From Phragmites australis (taxonomy: Eukaryota > Streptophyta > Magnoliopsida > Poales > Poaceae), in NCBI RefSeq assembly GCF_958298935.1, contig NC_084943.1, positions 2,490,001 to 2,554,000 of the forward strand: DNA of 64,000 bases. Direction: 5' to 3'. Position 1 is the stretch's first letter. Each line of letters opens with the position of its first letter. Both the position numbers and the translations under genes were made by a program. The notes beneath the pieces are model-generated. The model saw only the letters and a program-made list of their open reading frames with translations, did no database searches and had not been told where the DNA came from. Of the stretch, positions 23,100-36,070 are shown in pieces.

Positions 23100-26000
23100 T
23101 TATTACAATATTCTGGCAAATGAAGCCAGCAACACACAGAGAAAAACATGAAAAAAAAATCATAAATTGTCATGAAGCATTTAATCTATGACTACATAGC
23201 CACCAGTGTTTGGTGAAAAATTCTATTGCCACCACCTCCAAAATATAACAAAACTTCAGAAACTCTTCCCTTTAATCCTTCATGTGTAGCAGTCTCCAGA
23301 ACCTTAGCCAATAAATACCTCTAAAAAGTACCTACATGAAAGACATTTTTTTTTATGAAACACTATATCATTACGATAAAACTAGATAGCCTAAAATATT
23401 GCCGCTATCCCAACTAAGATTCTTCTATTTTTCGTAGCTCCTATTTTCCATAACCAAATACCCATCATATATGAAATCGGTTTCTTGATATCTAAGGCTA
23501 TTCTGATTATATACCAGATTGTCTTAGCTAAGGAATATTCAAAGAAAAGTATTGTATATTTTCATTATGATTATAAAAAGATCACTTGAGGATTCCCTTC
23601 CAATTCCTTTTGGTCTGGTTATCTTTGGTCAAAATCACCTCACATCTTATATACTATAAGAAAATTTTATTTTTAACGGGAGCTTGAGTTGCCAAAGCTA
23701 TATGTTTGGGATGCTCAGGGGTGTAGCGAAAATATCCCTATTAGGTCATGACTGTGATTAGCTTATCGGACTTTATGTATTAACGATTGGAAACCTTCGA
23801 GAGTGATTAATGACAACATAGTCATTGTGACTAATATGTTTGTCAAGAATATATGTTAGTAGGTCTCATGGATGCAATACATCAAGAAGTCATCGTAGTC
23901 AGGACGAAGTTTGATTGAATTGAAAAAGTCCCAGGAGAATTGACCTCACCGAAAGGTCCGGTGCTGAGGAGTTTGCACTCACCGGTGCTTTGTGCACAGA
24001 GGCTGATAGCATCACCAGATAGTCTGGTGCTCTATATGTTGAACTCACCGGTGTATTTTTGACAAAGGGGAGAAAGTTGAGAACCTCACTGGATAGTCCG
24101 GTGATATACACTGAATAGCACCAGAGCATTTTTGCAGAGAAGAATGCAAGTGTAAAGACTGAAGATCAACCTACCGGAAGGTTCGGTGCTTGGTTTGTGC
24201 ACACCGAAGTATAGCACCTGAGCATTTCTTGCAGAGGCGACTGTAAGTGTTAAAGAATGAAGAACAACCCACCAGAAGGTCCGGTACTCTGAAGATCAAT
24301 GCACTAGAGCATTTCTTACAGAGAAGAAGTGGTGCGGTCTGGCTCAAGATAACTCACCGGAAGGTTCAGTGATGGATTTGAAGGCACATCACAATGTCTG
24401 GTGTCTACAAAGGCTTTAAGTGGAGTTTCAACAGCTAGTTTCTGAGTTTGTACTCACCGGATGATCCGATATTAGTACTATTATTCTCATTGGATCATCC
24501 AGTGCTAACAGCTTTTCTGAGCCCTTGGGAAAACAGCTAGTTGGTAGGTTTGAGGCTATAAATACCCTTCCACTCAGTCATTTGACGTGTGACATACTGC
24601 TGGAGTCTAGAGAAAGCTCATATACACTTGAGAAGACATATAAACCATAAAAGTGCTTAAAGTGATCATCTAATTAGATAAATCATAAGATTAGAGAGTG
24701 TTTAGTGTTTATAGGTCTAGAGTGAGTTGTAGCTAGGTGCTGCAGCTTGAAGAAGGGATCAACGAGTGATTCTAACTTGTATCGAGTGGTACGTCGGCAC
24801 CTTAGAGTCTTGGTGACTCACCGGCATCTTGGGCCTTTGTGGCTCAAGCTTGTTAACCCTCTGACTTGGTGTGGAATGGCGGCAAGATACGTGTACAGGA
24901 ACGCGAAGACCCTTGCCTTGGTAGCTCAAGCTCTGAAGTGATCACAGTGGCAAGTGACCGGAAGAGAAGCTAGTTGTGAGACCTTGCCTTGGTGGTTTGG
25001 TGGCTCATCGTACTTGAGACATTATCTTGGTGACTTGGAAGCTCAAGAGCCATGACCGTAAGAGACTTGGCGACCGAGAGTATATTCTTTATAGAGATCC
25101 AATGTGAATTAGGGGAGTCATTCATGCCATTGATACCACGGGATAAAAATTCCTTATGCCTAGTTTATCTCTCTACCTTATTTACGTTTCTGCATTTATA
25201 TACTTGCAATTTATCTTGCTAGAGTATGTTGCAAATCCTCTTGAGCGGTAAAGTAGACACACTAGATAAACCTAGAGCATATTTAGATAGAATTTGATAT
25301 AGGTTTATCTTGTGAAGTTTTTGGAGCCAATTTATTTTAGTTTTCTAAGTGTTCTAATTCACCCCCTCTTAGAACGTCGCCGTTCCTCACAAGGGGTTGG
25401 CTTAACATTTGTTTGTACATCGACTGGACAAAAAATTGCCCTTTCCCATGCAAATCTCATTTGTAAATGTCTCTATCATTAGAGAGCTGAATATAAACAA
25501 GTTACAATGTCAATTGTTGCTATTTAATTAGTTTATTTCCAATGATCGATTGGCAGAAGGATACATTTAGAGGTATGCTTCTCATTACTTCTGTGACTGT
25601 GGTATATTTATGTCTCACCACATTGTACAGTAAGGGAAATTATTGGCTTAGTGGGCATTTTTCAAGCCAAATATCATTCCAAAAGCGAGTTTGCTTCCCA
25701 TTTTGTACTTGAAAAGACCCCATTTAAAGAAATCATTTTTAATTTTCATAAGACAGTTCAAAAGTGTGAATCTCCTGGCTATCCTAAATTTGAGTGAGTG
25801 CTTTGGAGCCAATATACTTATTCCTGAGTAGTTATTGTCAAACCTCATCCACATTAAGCAGTTTAAAAAGCCGCTTGCTTAGGAGACAAATATTTTTGGC
25901 AGAAAGTTGGTAATTCCCAAACCTCTATTGCCCTTGGGTTGGCAAAGGATATCCCACCGTGCTAGTCTATATTTTTTTCTTATGATTTTCTCCTTGCCAA

Positions 26001-28560
26001 AAGAACCTAGATCCCAGGTAGTCCAACCTTTTTAAGCCTCCCTATGGGATCTCAAATAAAGACATCATAAAAATAGGAAGATTATTGAGGACCGAATTAA
26101 GAAGCACTAATCGGCCTCCAGCTAACATCATCTTCCCTTTTCAACTGCTCAATTTCCGTTCAAACCTATCAAGAACCCCCTTGCAATCACTATTTCTTAA
26201 TTTTTAGTGGTACATTGGGATGCCAAGATATTTAAAAGGATATGTAGTAGTATTGCACCTAAAGAAATGTGTATACTGGTCTTCGCATTCCTTTGCCTCA
26301 CCATAACAGAACAACTCACTTTTGTGGAAGTTTATCTTCAACCCCGAGAGCTGCTCAAACACACTTAGGATGAGTTTCATATTCTTAGCCTGTTCCAAAT
26401 TATGGTCTATGAAAATAATTGTATCATCCGCATATTGCAGAATAGACAGACCATTATCTATTAGATGTGGAACCACTCCTGTTATTTGTCCATCACTTTT
26501 TGCTCTGGATATTAATATTGTAAGTATATTTACTACAATATTGAAAATGATGGGTGATGGGGGATATCCCTGTCTCAGTCCTTTGTGCATTTGGAAATAG
26601 GGTCCAATCTTATTATTGACCTTAATTCCTACGTGTCCTCTCGAGACGAAACTTTGACTCCACTCAAACCATTGTGTGGAGAATCCTTTCATATGCAATG
26701 TTTGTTGAAGGAATGAACATTTCACCTTGTCATAGGCTTTCTCGAAATCAATTTTCAAAATCAACTCTATTTTGTTTCTTCCTATGAATTTTATGGATGG
26801 TTTCATTTAATATTATTACTCCCTCCATAATGTTTCGTCCTAACATGACAGCGGTTTGTGTAGGTTTTATTACCTTTTTCACCACAGTACCAACCCTATT
26901 AGTGTCCACTTTAATAAATATTTTAAAGCTGACGTTTAACAAACATATAGGACGATACTCTTGGATCTTCAATGCCTCCTGTTTTTTTTGGAATAAGTGA
27001 TATGACCCCAAAGTTAAGACTATGTATGGCCAATTGCCTCTGGTGGAAACCAGAGAACAATGCCATGATGTCTCCCTTGATTACTTCCCAAAAAAACCTT
27101 ATAAAATTCAGCAGGGAAGCCATCTGGGCCTGGAGCTTTATTATGCTCCATTTGAAAAATCCATACCTCACCTCTTCTTCTTCGAAAGGTGCTATAACGA
27201 TATCATTTTCTTCTTCACTTACTTGGGGTATATCATTTATGCATGACTCGTCTATTGCAAAATTATTATGCTCTGACTTGCCAAATAACCCCTTGTAATA
27301 TTTAGTGATATACTTTTTTAGTTCAACTTCCCTAATAACATTTCCACTCTCATCCTCTAATTTATATATCCGTTGCTTTCGGTGTTTACCATTGGCCACT
27401 AGTTGAAAGTATTTGGTATTATTATCACCCTCTAGTAGCTCCTTCACCTTGGCGCGTTGGTACCATTTTAGCTCTTCTTCTCGCAATAAATGTATGAGCC
27501 CTCATTGAGGTAATGCTTAAAGGACACCTCATTAGGTGTTAGAGGATTTATTTCCACCTTTTTGTCATGCTCATCAATTTTATTAGCCAACTGTTTATTT
27601 TCTTTCTTTAAAATTTCAGCTGTATGTTTGGCCCAACCCCTCAAATATTGTATAAGGGGTCTGATTTTATTTGCCATTTTTCAATTGCATTGGTTCCCTA
27701 ATGTTCCCTTTGCCAAATGTTAGCAACCATCTCATAGAAACCATCTCAGTTTAACCATCCAAATTCAAATTTGAAGGGAGGTTATTTTTCGTAATGGAAT
27801 GGAGCACCTGTACTGAGCAATAATGGAGTATGGTCTGATCTTGCCCTATCCATCACCTCTACTGAGACCTTCGGATATTTAGCTTCCCATTCAGTACTCA
27901 TGAGTATTTTATCGAGTTTTTCATAGGTTAGCGGATCTAGGTCATTTGCCCATGTATATTGATGTCCTGACATTACTATCTCCCGTAGATCCACTATTTC
28001 AATTATAGCATTGAATAAACGGGGCCAACATGGATAAAAATTATCATTATTCTTGTCTTTCGGTTTCCGCATAACATTGAAATCCCCGCTCATTAATATT
28101 GGGTGAGTTTCAGCACTACAAACGTGAGCCATTTATACAAGAAATGCAGACTTTAGATCATCTTGGGCTAGTCCATAAACCGCTAATAAGGCCTATGTGA
28201 AACCGTCATCTTTGTTCTTTAGAAGGAACTTTATAAAAATTGCCTTCCACAATAGGGCCAATGTCAAATATTGTTGAATTGACTCCAACTAGTATACCAC
28301 TAGATCTACCTCTTGGCGGCACATAGTTGTTTGAGGGTTGAAGCATGAAAATCGCTTCTACCTGTCTCCATAATAGCAAGGAAATCTATGTGTTGTTCTT
28401 TAACAGTATCCGAAAGGAAGTTATATTTTGCCAAGTTTCCAAGACCTCTGCTATTCCAAAAGATACCTTTCATTAAAGAACTAATTTTGATGAGGTGTTT
28501 GGTTCTTTGGGAGGGCGGTTTATCTTGCCCTTGTTTTTTGCAAAATTGGACTTTTTCTTC
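23100..28560 (-). pseudogene. LINE ORF2: endonuclease, reverse transcriptase and zf-RVT, broken
   Basis: AP-type endonuclease remains at 27782-28132: ILMSGDFNVMRKPKDKNN, YTWANDL and RARSDHTPLLLS, whose SDH is the catalytic motif. Its N-terminal part (28140-28560) is degraded. The reverse transcriptase spans about 26204-27486: EEDDI linker pieces, KIDFEKAYDKVKC (motif A), GLRQGYPPSPIIFNIV (motif B) and LQYADDTIIF (motif C with the YADD catalytic pair). Downstream, 25400-26200 reads in broken frames with pieces such as FFKWGLF and GKGQFFVQSMYKQML. Left of the solo LTR the zf-RVT region continues with LKLPLKIKIFL and VILTKDNQTKRNWKG. Stops and frameshifts throughout exclude activity. Confidence 0.8.
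23717..25396 (+). mobile_element. SIRE/Maximus-type solo LTR with target duplication AGGGG
   Basis: The LTR is 23722-25391 (TGTAGCGAAAAT ... CCTCACA), flanked by AGGGG at 23717-23721 and AGGGG at 25392-25396. No internal region or second LTR exists, so it is a solo LTR left by unequal recombination. A TATA box (GGCTATAAATACCC) lies near 24557. Near the 3' end ATTCACCCCCTCTTAGAAC is diagnostic of this LTR group. Short repeats CACCGG-A-N-GTCCGGTG recur at 23945-24500. Removing LTR plus one AGGGG rejoins the host LINE frame. Confidence 0.88.
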
Positions 28561-28595
28561 CTTGGAAAAATGTTTAGATCACAATATATTTAGCA

Positions 28596-31500
28596 CTAAA
28601 TATCTGCAAAAAAAGTCCTCCCATCCATATCTTCCTCATCTTCAGGCATATTTAGCACTAAAGATCTGTCACAAGGTTTCTTGCCAAAATTAGTATTTAT
28701 CTGCTTAGGTGTAACAGACAACCTATGAATCTCAATATTCTTAATAGAAATAATAGAATTGTTTATATCTCTATCATCTCTACCCAAAATAACACCTAAG
28801 TTCTTAATATTGGAAGTAACTTTCTTGTTGGAAAAAGAAATAAAAGATACATTGTTCATACCTTGTTCCAAGCTGTGCTTTGCCGCCATGCGCATCGCCT
28901 TCGTCATCGTATCCTTGTCACTGCGTGTAGAAGGCCTATTGCTTGTACACCGAGCTTGCAACAACCCCCCCCCCCAGAGATAGTGAAAATATCATTAGCG
29001 GGTATCTCCTGCTGAACCTCATCAATGCCATCAATTTTATCACAGGAAGAGAGCAATTCCAGCATGGCCACATTCGACAAATTTTCCTTGAAACCATTCC
29101 TTTTGCATAGCATTTGTAGCTGATGCCTATGTAAAGTGTGCAGCAAGAGGACACAATCATTTGCTCCTACATCAGATTTATCCACCACAGACGCCACAAG
29201 AGGAGTCTCCATGACTAGAACTAAGCCTTCGCCATCAACAGATTCTGAAGGTAGCGCGTCATCTGGTGTGATGGACACAAAACCTGAAATTTCCAACACA
29301 TGTGCCACAACTGACCCATCAATCAACAACCACACAGAACAGGGCTTGATCCCCTCCGTTGGCACACTAGCAAACTCAGATGGGGCGAGAGTATCAGCAG
29401 AACCAATTTTCGGTGTGTGATCCGGTGTCCCTAGAAATTTTGACGTTCACTGTACTGCAAAAACTGGAAGGACCAGTGTGAGCATTTGTTGCACAACATA
29501 TGACCTAGTCCCCTCCGCCAGCTTGTCCACAACTCCATTCAGCAACTTGCGCACATCCGCATATGACATAACAGAAGTGGGCAAGGCACCCACGTCTGGC
29601 GCCACATCCAGTTCCTTCCCGGTCACCGCATCAAAGGTGAGACCATGAGCAGCATCGTCAGCAGCAAAAACAGGCCTCTGAGAAGTAGCGTTATCAGTAT
29701 TCGCCACAGCTACCAAACAATGAGACCTGTACAACAAAGTCACAAGGACCAAACGCGCCAGCACAACTTGGGAGAGCCCTGATAAAAGCATACCCTCCAC
29801 ACCCAAAGCAATAGCTCAAACCCGTCCAGCGCCTAACGGCGAGGCACACCTCCCTGAGAAGGATGACACTGCAAGGTTGATATCAAACCCACTGGAGATC
29901 CTTTTGGCAAAATTTGAGTTGTGCCTAACCCCATCCCATCAGCCTCCTGAGTAGGCAAGTTGTTCTCGTCCATCTGATTAGCGACGTCTAGGACATCATC
30001 CTCATCTCTTGCTACCTTATCAACAATATCGAACAACAACCGCTCAACTGCCAAATCTATGGCCTGTTCCACCACTTCATGATGGTGTTCACATCCCAAA
30101 GAATGACCTGAAGGTCCCTTGTGCTTAGCGACATCTCCATACTCAGCTGGTGGACAGGAGAAAGCACAATCCTCCAAGGAAGCGCCCATATGAGGCGACT
30201 GAACCAGGGAAATTCGTTTAAAGCATCCATCTCCTTCAAAACCAAATCAGCACTAGATAGTATCAATGCATCCTTATAAGCTTCCTCTCTGGATGACACA
30301 ACATTCTTGCATTCCAAGCCCACACCATCAAGGTGTAAATTATCTTGCACCTCCATAGCTTCCTGCATAGCATCACTGTCATTGGCATCCCTAGTAGTAA
30401 TCGAGGTGCTCCCTTGATCAGCATGACCTTTTGATCGCTTATTGTCACAATCTTGCGACTCATTGTCCTCTCCTTCTTTTTTGTTGGTCTCATGGTCATG
30501 ATCAAGGTCATCGTGATCACCCTATTCATTGCCAACATGATCTCCTAACTTATTGAGTGGTAGCACCTCCTCCACCTTAAAGAAAATCTCATAAATACCA
30601 TCATCTACAACGACATCAGTAGCTTCCGGGATCTGATTAGCATCAGCCACAACCACACACATCCTCACAACCCTGATGTTTTTTAGGTAGTCCATGTCCA
30701 CCTTTTGAGTTGCACCAAGAATGCTGCACACAACACATAATGGCCTGAAAGACCTAATTTGATATGGGACACCATACACATTGACCCATACATGTTGTTG
30801 ATATTGACGTGGTTCAATCACCTGGTCCCATTCTTCAAAAATCATCACCCCTTCCTCACTATGGGTCTTGATCTCCTTTATTGCTACCATACGCTGTAAC
30901 TCAACATGACATGGGAAAGGAACGGTATATGCACCCTTACCATACTCTTGAACCATCCACAGCTATTTCACCAGAATAAGACGGGCAAACTCTGCCTTGA
31001 CAAGTTCTGCAGGCACATTACCCTGCTTGATTCGGATGAAAGTAGTCACCACCTCTTTCTTTTGTGGTTTAGCAGAACCATCATACGAGATTTGAAAGAA
31101 ACCAAGTCCATCATTAGCAAAACCACAGAATGTTGCTGTTGGCTTCTGTGCATAGAGCAACGGGCATTGAGGAGTAAAGTGCTCCTCCTCACAAATCGTG
31201 CTACAGATCACCATCTTCTTCTTACCCTTGTCAGCTCCCGAGCCTTCGTCCTTCTCCATGAAACACTTCTTTCCCTGATTGGCGGCTACATGGGCATGTG
31301 ATTGATCTGCAGTAGTGGCTTGATTGGGGTGTTGGTTCCCTGCAGGATTTTTGAGGAGCTTGATTACCCTGATCAAAGTCCCCTCCATGTCCACCATCGT
31401 CGCTTCTGATATCAGTCCGACCACCATTGACATGGCGTCCACATGCTCGGGGAAGGAGTGGGGAGGCCTTGATCTACCTCCCCACGTCCTCCAAAGCCAC

Positions 31501-31600
31501 CAGCACCACCACCTTCATCTCTTGAAACACCTTCGCCAGAAGGACCACCACCACACGCATCAACGCCGTTAGCCGTAGCACCAAATCCACGACCAAATCC
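28596..31600 (-). pseudogene. LINE ORF1 (nucleic-acid-binding protein), broken
   Basis: From 5' to 3' on the minus strand: a glycine-rich part near 31450-31600 (GGRGFGRGFGA). A degenerate zinc knuckle CSTICEEEHFTPQC follows near 31190; spacing C-x3-C-x3-H-x4-C instead of the usual C-x2-C-x4-H-x4-C. Next is CGFANDGLGFFQISYDGSA, then at 30522-30956 a conserved block with ELQRMVAIKEIKTH and VWVNVYGVPYQIRSFRP, and a long acidic variable part to 28596. This order is the one seen in grass LINE ORF1 proteins, which coat the LINE RNA. It is split by several stops (for example between 30956 and 30963) and frame changes. Confidence 0.65.
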
Positions 31601-31629
31601 ACGACCGCCGACTGGTCATATTAGCGATA

Positions 31630-32460
31630 GGGGACTCGCTACTGTTCATAAAACAAGTGCAAAATGAGTTTCAGTACTTTGATCTGACAATGGCGGCATA
31701 CCTCACCGAAGTGAGAAAGCTAGAGCAACATTTTATTGGTTTTGAGGTCAAGCATGTACCTTCCAAGGACAACTCTTTAGCCGATGAGTTGGTCCATTTA
31801 GCTTCTTCTCGTGAACCTGTCCTAGCTGGAGTCTTTGAAGAAAAGAAAGACTCACATGACCATCCACCGTGATCTCGAACAAAGATGAAGGGGATGCTCT
31901 ACTTGGAAACAGAGTACAAGAGGCAACATCTTTTGAGGCAATGCCCCCTTTTGTGCAATTGACCTCGGATGACCATCATGTGATCGCCCTGCTTGATTCG
32001 GGTACAACCTGGATGGATCAAATCTTGGCATACCTTAAAAAAAATAGTCCATGACGATGATGTATCAGTAGAAAAGGTCACGCGGTAGGCCCACAGATAC
32101 TCCCTAGCTCTCTAGTAGAGTGACACCTTTACCGCAGAGGGAGCAACGACCTATGCTTCTCTACACCGCGAGTAGCTCCTCCTAACAAGCTAGTCAAAGA
32201 AACATGTCACAAATCGCGCAAAGATGAGCCGGTCAAGTATCACTTCGCTAGCCTAAGACCACATGCAACTGAGTAGTGGTAGGACCAGCGCACCTTGAAG
32301 ATCTCTCACTCGACCATGAACTTAAGTTCACACTCGGCCACCGCTTCCTAAATGTGCTGATCATGGTTGGAGGGTTGGAGCGGGAAGGAGGGATGGTCAT
32401 TTCAGGGACACTATGAACACAACGGCAACACAAGCTCATCAGAGAAATGAAAAGCTTCAT
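31630..32460 (+). pseudogene. Ty3/gypsy RNase H remnant (second Tat element)
   Basis: An open stretch at about 31657-31872 contains DLTMAAYLTEVRKLEQHF and VKHVPSKDNSLADELVHLAS, the C-terminal end of the RNase H of gypsy polyproteins. The following WMDQILAYLKK (near 32010) matches the linker toward integrase, after which stops accumulate. There is no intact integrase; 32055-32460 is degraded. The upstream pol is missing: the left side joins the LINE directly. Confidence 0.7.
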
Positions 32461-32499
32461 TTAGGTATAATACAAGCCTAAGTTATACAGTTCGGAGTT

Positions 32500-34960
32500 T
32501 ACTCTTCTTCAATGGTCTCCACCTAGAAGAGAGACCCTACGTAATCCACCGACCCTTGGCACTCTGCCTCCAGCCTCTCCGTGGCTACAAGACCATCGGT
32601 CATGACCCTCTCCCAAACTAGTTTGAGGTTGAAACCACTGTAGCACTAGAGAATGTATGCTGTCACGATTTTTACCGCCTTCACCATGTCCTCAGATGCC
32701 TTCACGGACAGGATGCTCGGGAGCTGGGAAAACTTCTCCGTCAGGACATGGATGGCATATGCCCAGCCCAGTGCAGTTCTTTCATCCTTCGGGTCAATGA
32801 TGTCCAGCCTGACGCTCCTTAGGGGCCTCAAAATCACCTTAAAGGCTTTCTCAAGAATGCCGCGGGTCTTTCACTCATTCTCTTGGAGCTCGGAGTGTCG
32901 AGCAGTGAGCGCGACCTTTTCCTGTTGAAGCTTGGCATTCTCCTGCGAAAGCAAGAGCCTCACCTCCTTTTCTTCATCCACCAGCCTCACTAGTTCAGCG
33001 CACCTACTATCTGTCGCCTTCCTCTCGGAACTCTATTTGCGGATAGAGGAGGGGAGGCTGATGATTAGGGAAAGCAGGTCGGAGGCCGAAATAGGCTCCA
33101 CGACTGGCTTTGTAGGCCTAGGAGTCACAACCAGTGCTCCTAGCATCATAGCTACTGTTGGCTAGGGGCTGGAGCGCCAGGCTGAGGTGCAGGGGGGTTA
33201 TGACCGGGGCCATTGGTGGGGTCAAGGACCTACAGCAAACAACAAATCGAGGAATTAAGAAAGAACTCAAAGTGTCTGCACCTAGACAGAGAACTTACCG
33301 TATCAGCGGAGGGGTGAGCACAAGTCTTATCCTCATAAAGCCACTGGGTTTGTTGGGCGTGAAGGTCAGAGATGTCGTCACGCCAACGATGGTCGGTGCG
33401 CCACGGACACGTTTGGATGTTTTCGCGGAAGTAGAGTCCTCCATCAGTCTCTTCCGCCCTTGCGTGGACGCTTAGCCAGGAGCAACTTGATCATTCTCGA
33501 TCTGGTCAAGGCGAGGCTAGTTGGATCCGGTCTAGTTAGGATGAGACTGGTCGTAGTGAGGCTAATGGTCCCTCTACTGACCAGCGCAGCTCACAGAACC
33601 TCCACCCTTGGTCAATACCTGACTCCAGGCAATCTGGTCATCGCCACAACCAGTGGGGCCAGTGCCACAACCAAATAGATTGGGGCGGTACTAGGCGACA
33701 GAGAGGGTGTGAAGGCACTAGGATTGATTCCCCGGACAACCTTCATGACCTCGTCGACTATCAGGCGCAAGACATCAACCTCAGGAAGACCCTATAGCAA
33801 TGCAAACCATGAAACCCTAACCCAGGAGAAGGCCTGGAGATGGAAATTCCGAGTAAATGCCAAACATACCAGTCTGATCCGAGCCCTCTCCAATAAAGGT
33901 AGATCACACAGTGGGGGAGCACCGCATGGAGGGCCATCTTTCCTCGAGGCGTCCACCATTAGGAATTTGACCCGCGACACGATGACCTCGTCAGGAAGAT
34001 CTGGGTAATAGGGATACTTAAGATGTTGCACGATTAAGAATGAACGCAAAGGAAGCGGTTGCGATATTACCTTCAGAGCTCTCTTGGGTGACGTCATCAC
34101 TCCCAGTGTATGTGTATGCCGGATGTGCCCTCCTCCGTAAGGGGCACAACCAGCGCTTGATGAAGTCACAGACAACGTCTGATCCTGATAGTCCGACGTA
34201 CACAAGCATTTTGACCCGTGCAGCAAGGGTCAGCAGCTCCAGTGTTATCATGAAGGCTCTCCCCAGTTCTTGTTGACATGTGCCAGTGTGCCCAGCACGC
34301 GGAGGTTATCCAAGGAATCTTCTATTGCAAGGTAGAACCAGCCCTCCCTCCAGCGTGACCACGACGACTTGAGGCCCATCTCGATGTAGGCATCCGTAAC
34401 ACTGTTGCAAAGGGTGAAACCCGTAGCTTCTGGTGGCCGACCCGGTCTGTAACCTGGCCGTGTAGAAAAACTTGAAGAGGTCGAGGCACGGCTCGATCCC
34501 GATGAAATTCTCGCGCATATGAGGAAGGATGCTCATCATGATAATGGAATTGGGGTTGAGGTGAAAATGACAGATCTCGTAGAAGGAGATAATGTTAGTG
34601 AAGAATTTAGAGAAGGATAGCACGAGGTCGACCAAGAAGAAGGAGACGAACATCATGATATTCCCTGGCAGGGAGCAGGCACGCTCTCCCCAGGGTGGTA
34701 CCCTAAAGACAGACGGCGAGGGAGCAGATGGTTCTTGTGCATCTGCCTCAACTTCGCTGCATTGCACTTGGATTTGGCAAAGTTTGGCTCGTTGCCGGTG
34801 TATGATGCCATTGGAATGCGGTAGAGGTTGCGGCGGGAGTAAGGATAGCAAAGGAGGGCAAAGGCTTTGCAGCAGGAGCACATGCGGCGATGAAAGGAAA
34901 AGGCTTGGAGGCTAGGGGAGGTGATGAAAGGATCTGTGGGGAGCCATCGACGCTCCATTT
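32500..34960 (-). pseudogene. Antisense ORF of the second Tat element (Transposase_28-like), degraded
   Basis: Minus-strand remnants in several frames between the RNase H and the 3' LTR. 34306-34881 holds the clear part: ACSLPGNIMMFVSFFLVDLV, NPNSIIMMSILPHMRENFIG and DLFKFFYTARL. These align in order with the antisense ORF of the 13.5-20.8 kb element (VLFTSFVVAGL, LSPNSVMVLAVFAQFCEMFV, HFF). 33792-34251 and 32646-32837 give further pieces; the latter resembles the C-terminal helical part. Frameshifts and stops make it non-functional. Being antisense in two separate copies shows that the orientation is a property of the lineage. Confidence 0.6.
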
Positions 34961-35298
34961 ATAGGACTGCTGCGGTATCTCAAATGCCGTGGGGACCGGT
35001 TTGTTCAAAATTTCAAAGTCCACGCATGGGTACCAAGATTCCCTCGGGTCCGGTGGCAATCAATGTTTCTCTCTCTCCCACATCCTCCTTTTTTTTCTCT
35101 CCCACGATCTCTCTTTGAACGTTTAACCTCCCCTCAGGATGCGATTTCTTAAGTCGATCATGAAAGTGGACCACGTCGATGACCACTCCCTAGGTGAACT
35201 TATGTCCCCTTAGGGTCCATGTGGTGCAACCAGGCCCGACCATAACCACATGGCAAACCACTCAGTCTCCCACATCTACGAAGGAGTTTAGGGGCTAC

Positions 35299-36070
35299 TA
35301 ACGGTGTAAAGAGTAAAGGGTACCCTGTCAGAGGGGTCCACATCAGCAAATGCCAGCTAGCAGTTGATATTATCAAGACTGTGGCCTCACCGCACGACCA
35401 GATAGGACTCATGCGACTAGTCCCTTGATCGTAGATGGAAATCTTGCCACCAGCCCTTACTGGTCGCGGGATTTCCATCTGTCCTTACTAGTCGCAGGGC
35501 ATGTACTCACCTAACCCGTCTAATCTCATTTAATATCATCCATTCAAGTATTTTTCTTCCCCATGCCTCTCCTCTCGGCGAGAAAAGTCATGGCAGCCGC
35601 AGATGTGCAGTGCCCCGTCCCGTAGCATTAATACTACGGGATGGCCTTGCAGGCGAGCGTGCGACGAGTAGTGATGGGACAACCTCTCAAGTGAGCGTGC
35701 GGCACGTGGTGACGGGACAAGGTGTACCGGTCAACCATGGTAGTGTGAACCTATCTACCCTTTGTCATCATAGGCTAGGAGTAGTTGGCTCCATTAGTAT
35801 TAGGCCAATCTCAGGGTTTGAAATAATATGTTTGTATGTATCTCTCTTCCTACTATATAAAGAGAGACGAGTCATTTTTTTCTGTAACAAGTTCTTTGAA
35901 GCCATAAGAAAATACACATAGCGTATAATTATTATCTTATGAGAGACCTGAACCTAGATAATTTTTCATGTTCTTGAGTTTTCTTCGACACACACAACCA
36001 CCGAAGACGTTGATTATGCGCCTATCGTCCGGTATACCCCAGAAGCATTATCAGATATTAACACTCAACA
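35299..36070 (+). repeat. 3' LTR of the second Tat-like element
   Basis: Preceded by the polypurine-like GGAGTTTAGGGGCTAC (35284-35298), the same GGGGCTAC context as in the first Tat element. It contains ACTATATAAAGAGAG (TATA at 35854-35861). It ends near ATTAACACTCAACA at 36070. The ends are degenerate and the limits are accurate only to a few bases. The 5' LTR is absent from the window. Confidence 0.55.

Larger units (their letters stand above)
23040..31620 (-). mobile_element. L1-type LINE, nearly full length, split by a solo LTR
   Basis: The minus-strand order is glycine-rich and zinc-knuckle ORF1 (right), then endonuclease, reverse transcriptase and zf-RVT (left). The left end carries GGCTGTGTATCTCTCGATGA (minus, near 23085), a typical 3' end of grass LINEs, so the 3' end lies near 23040. 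The SIRE-type solo LTR 23722-25391 sits inside the zf-RVT region. Without it the LINE is about 6.9 kb. Both ORFs carry stops and frameshifts. The 5' end abuts a gypsy remnant at about 31620, and no LINE target duplication was found. Confidence 0.75.
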
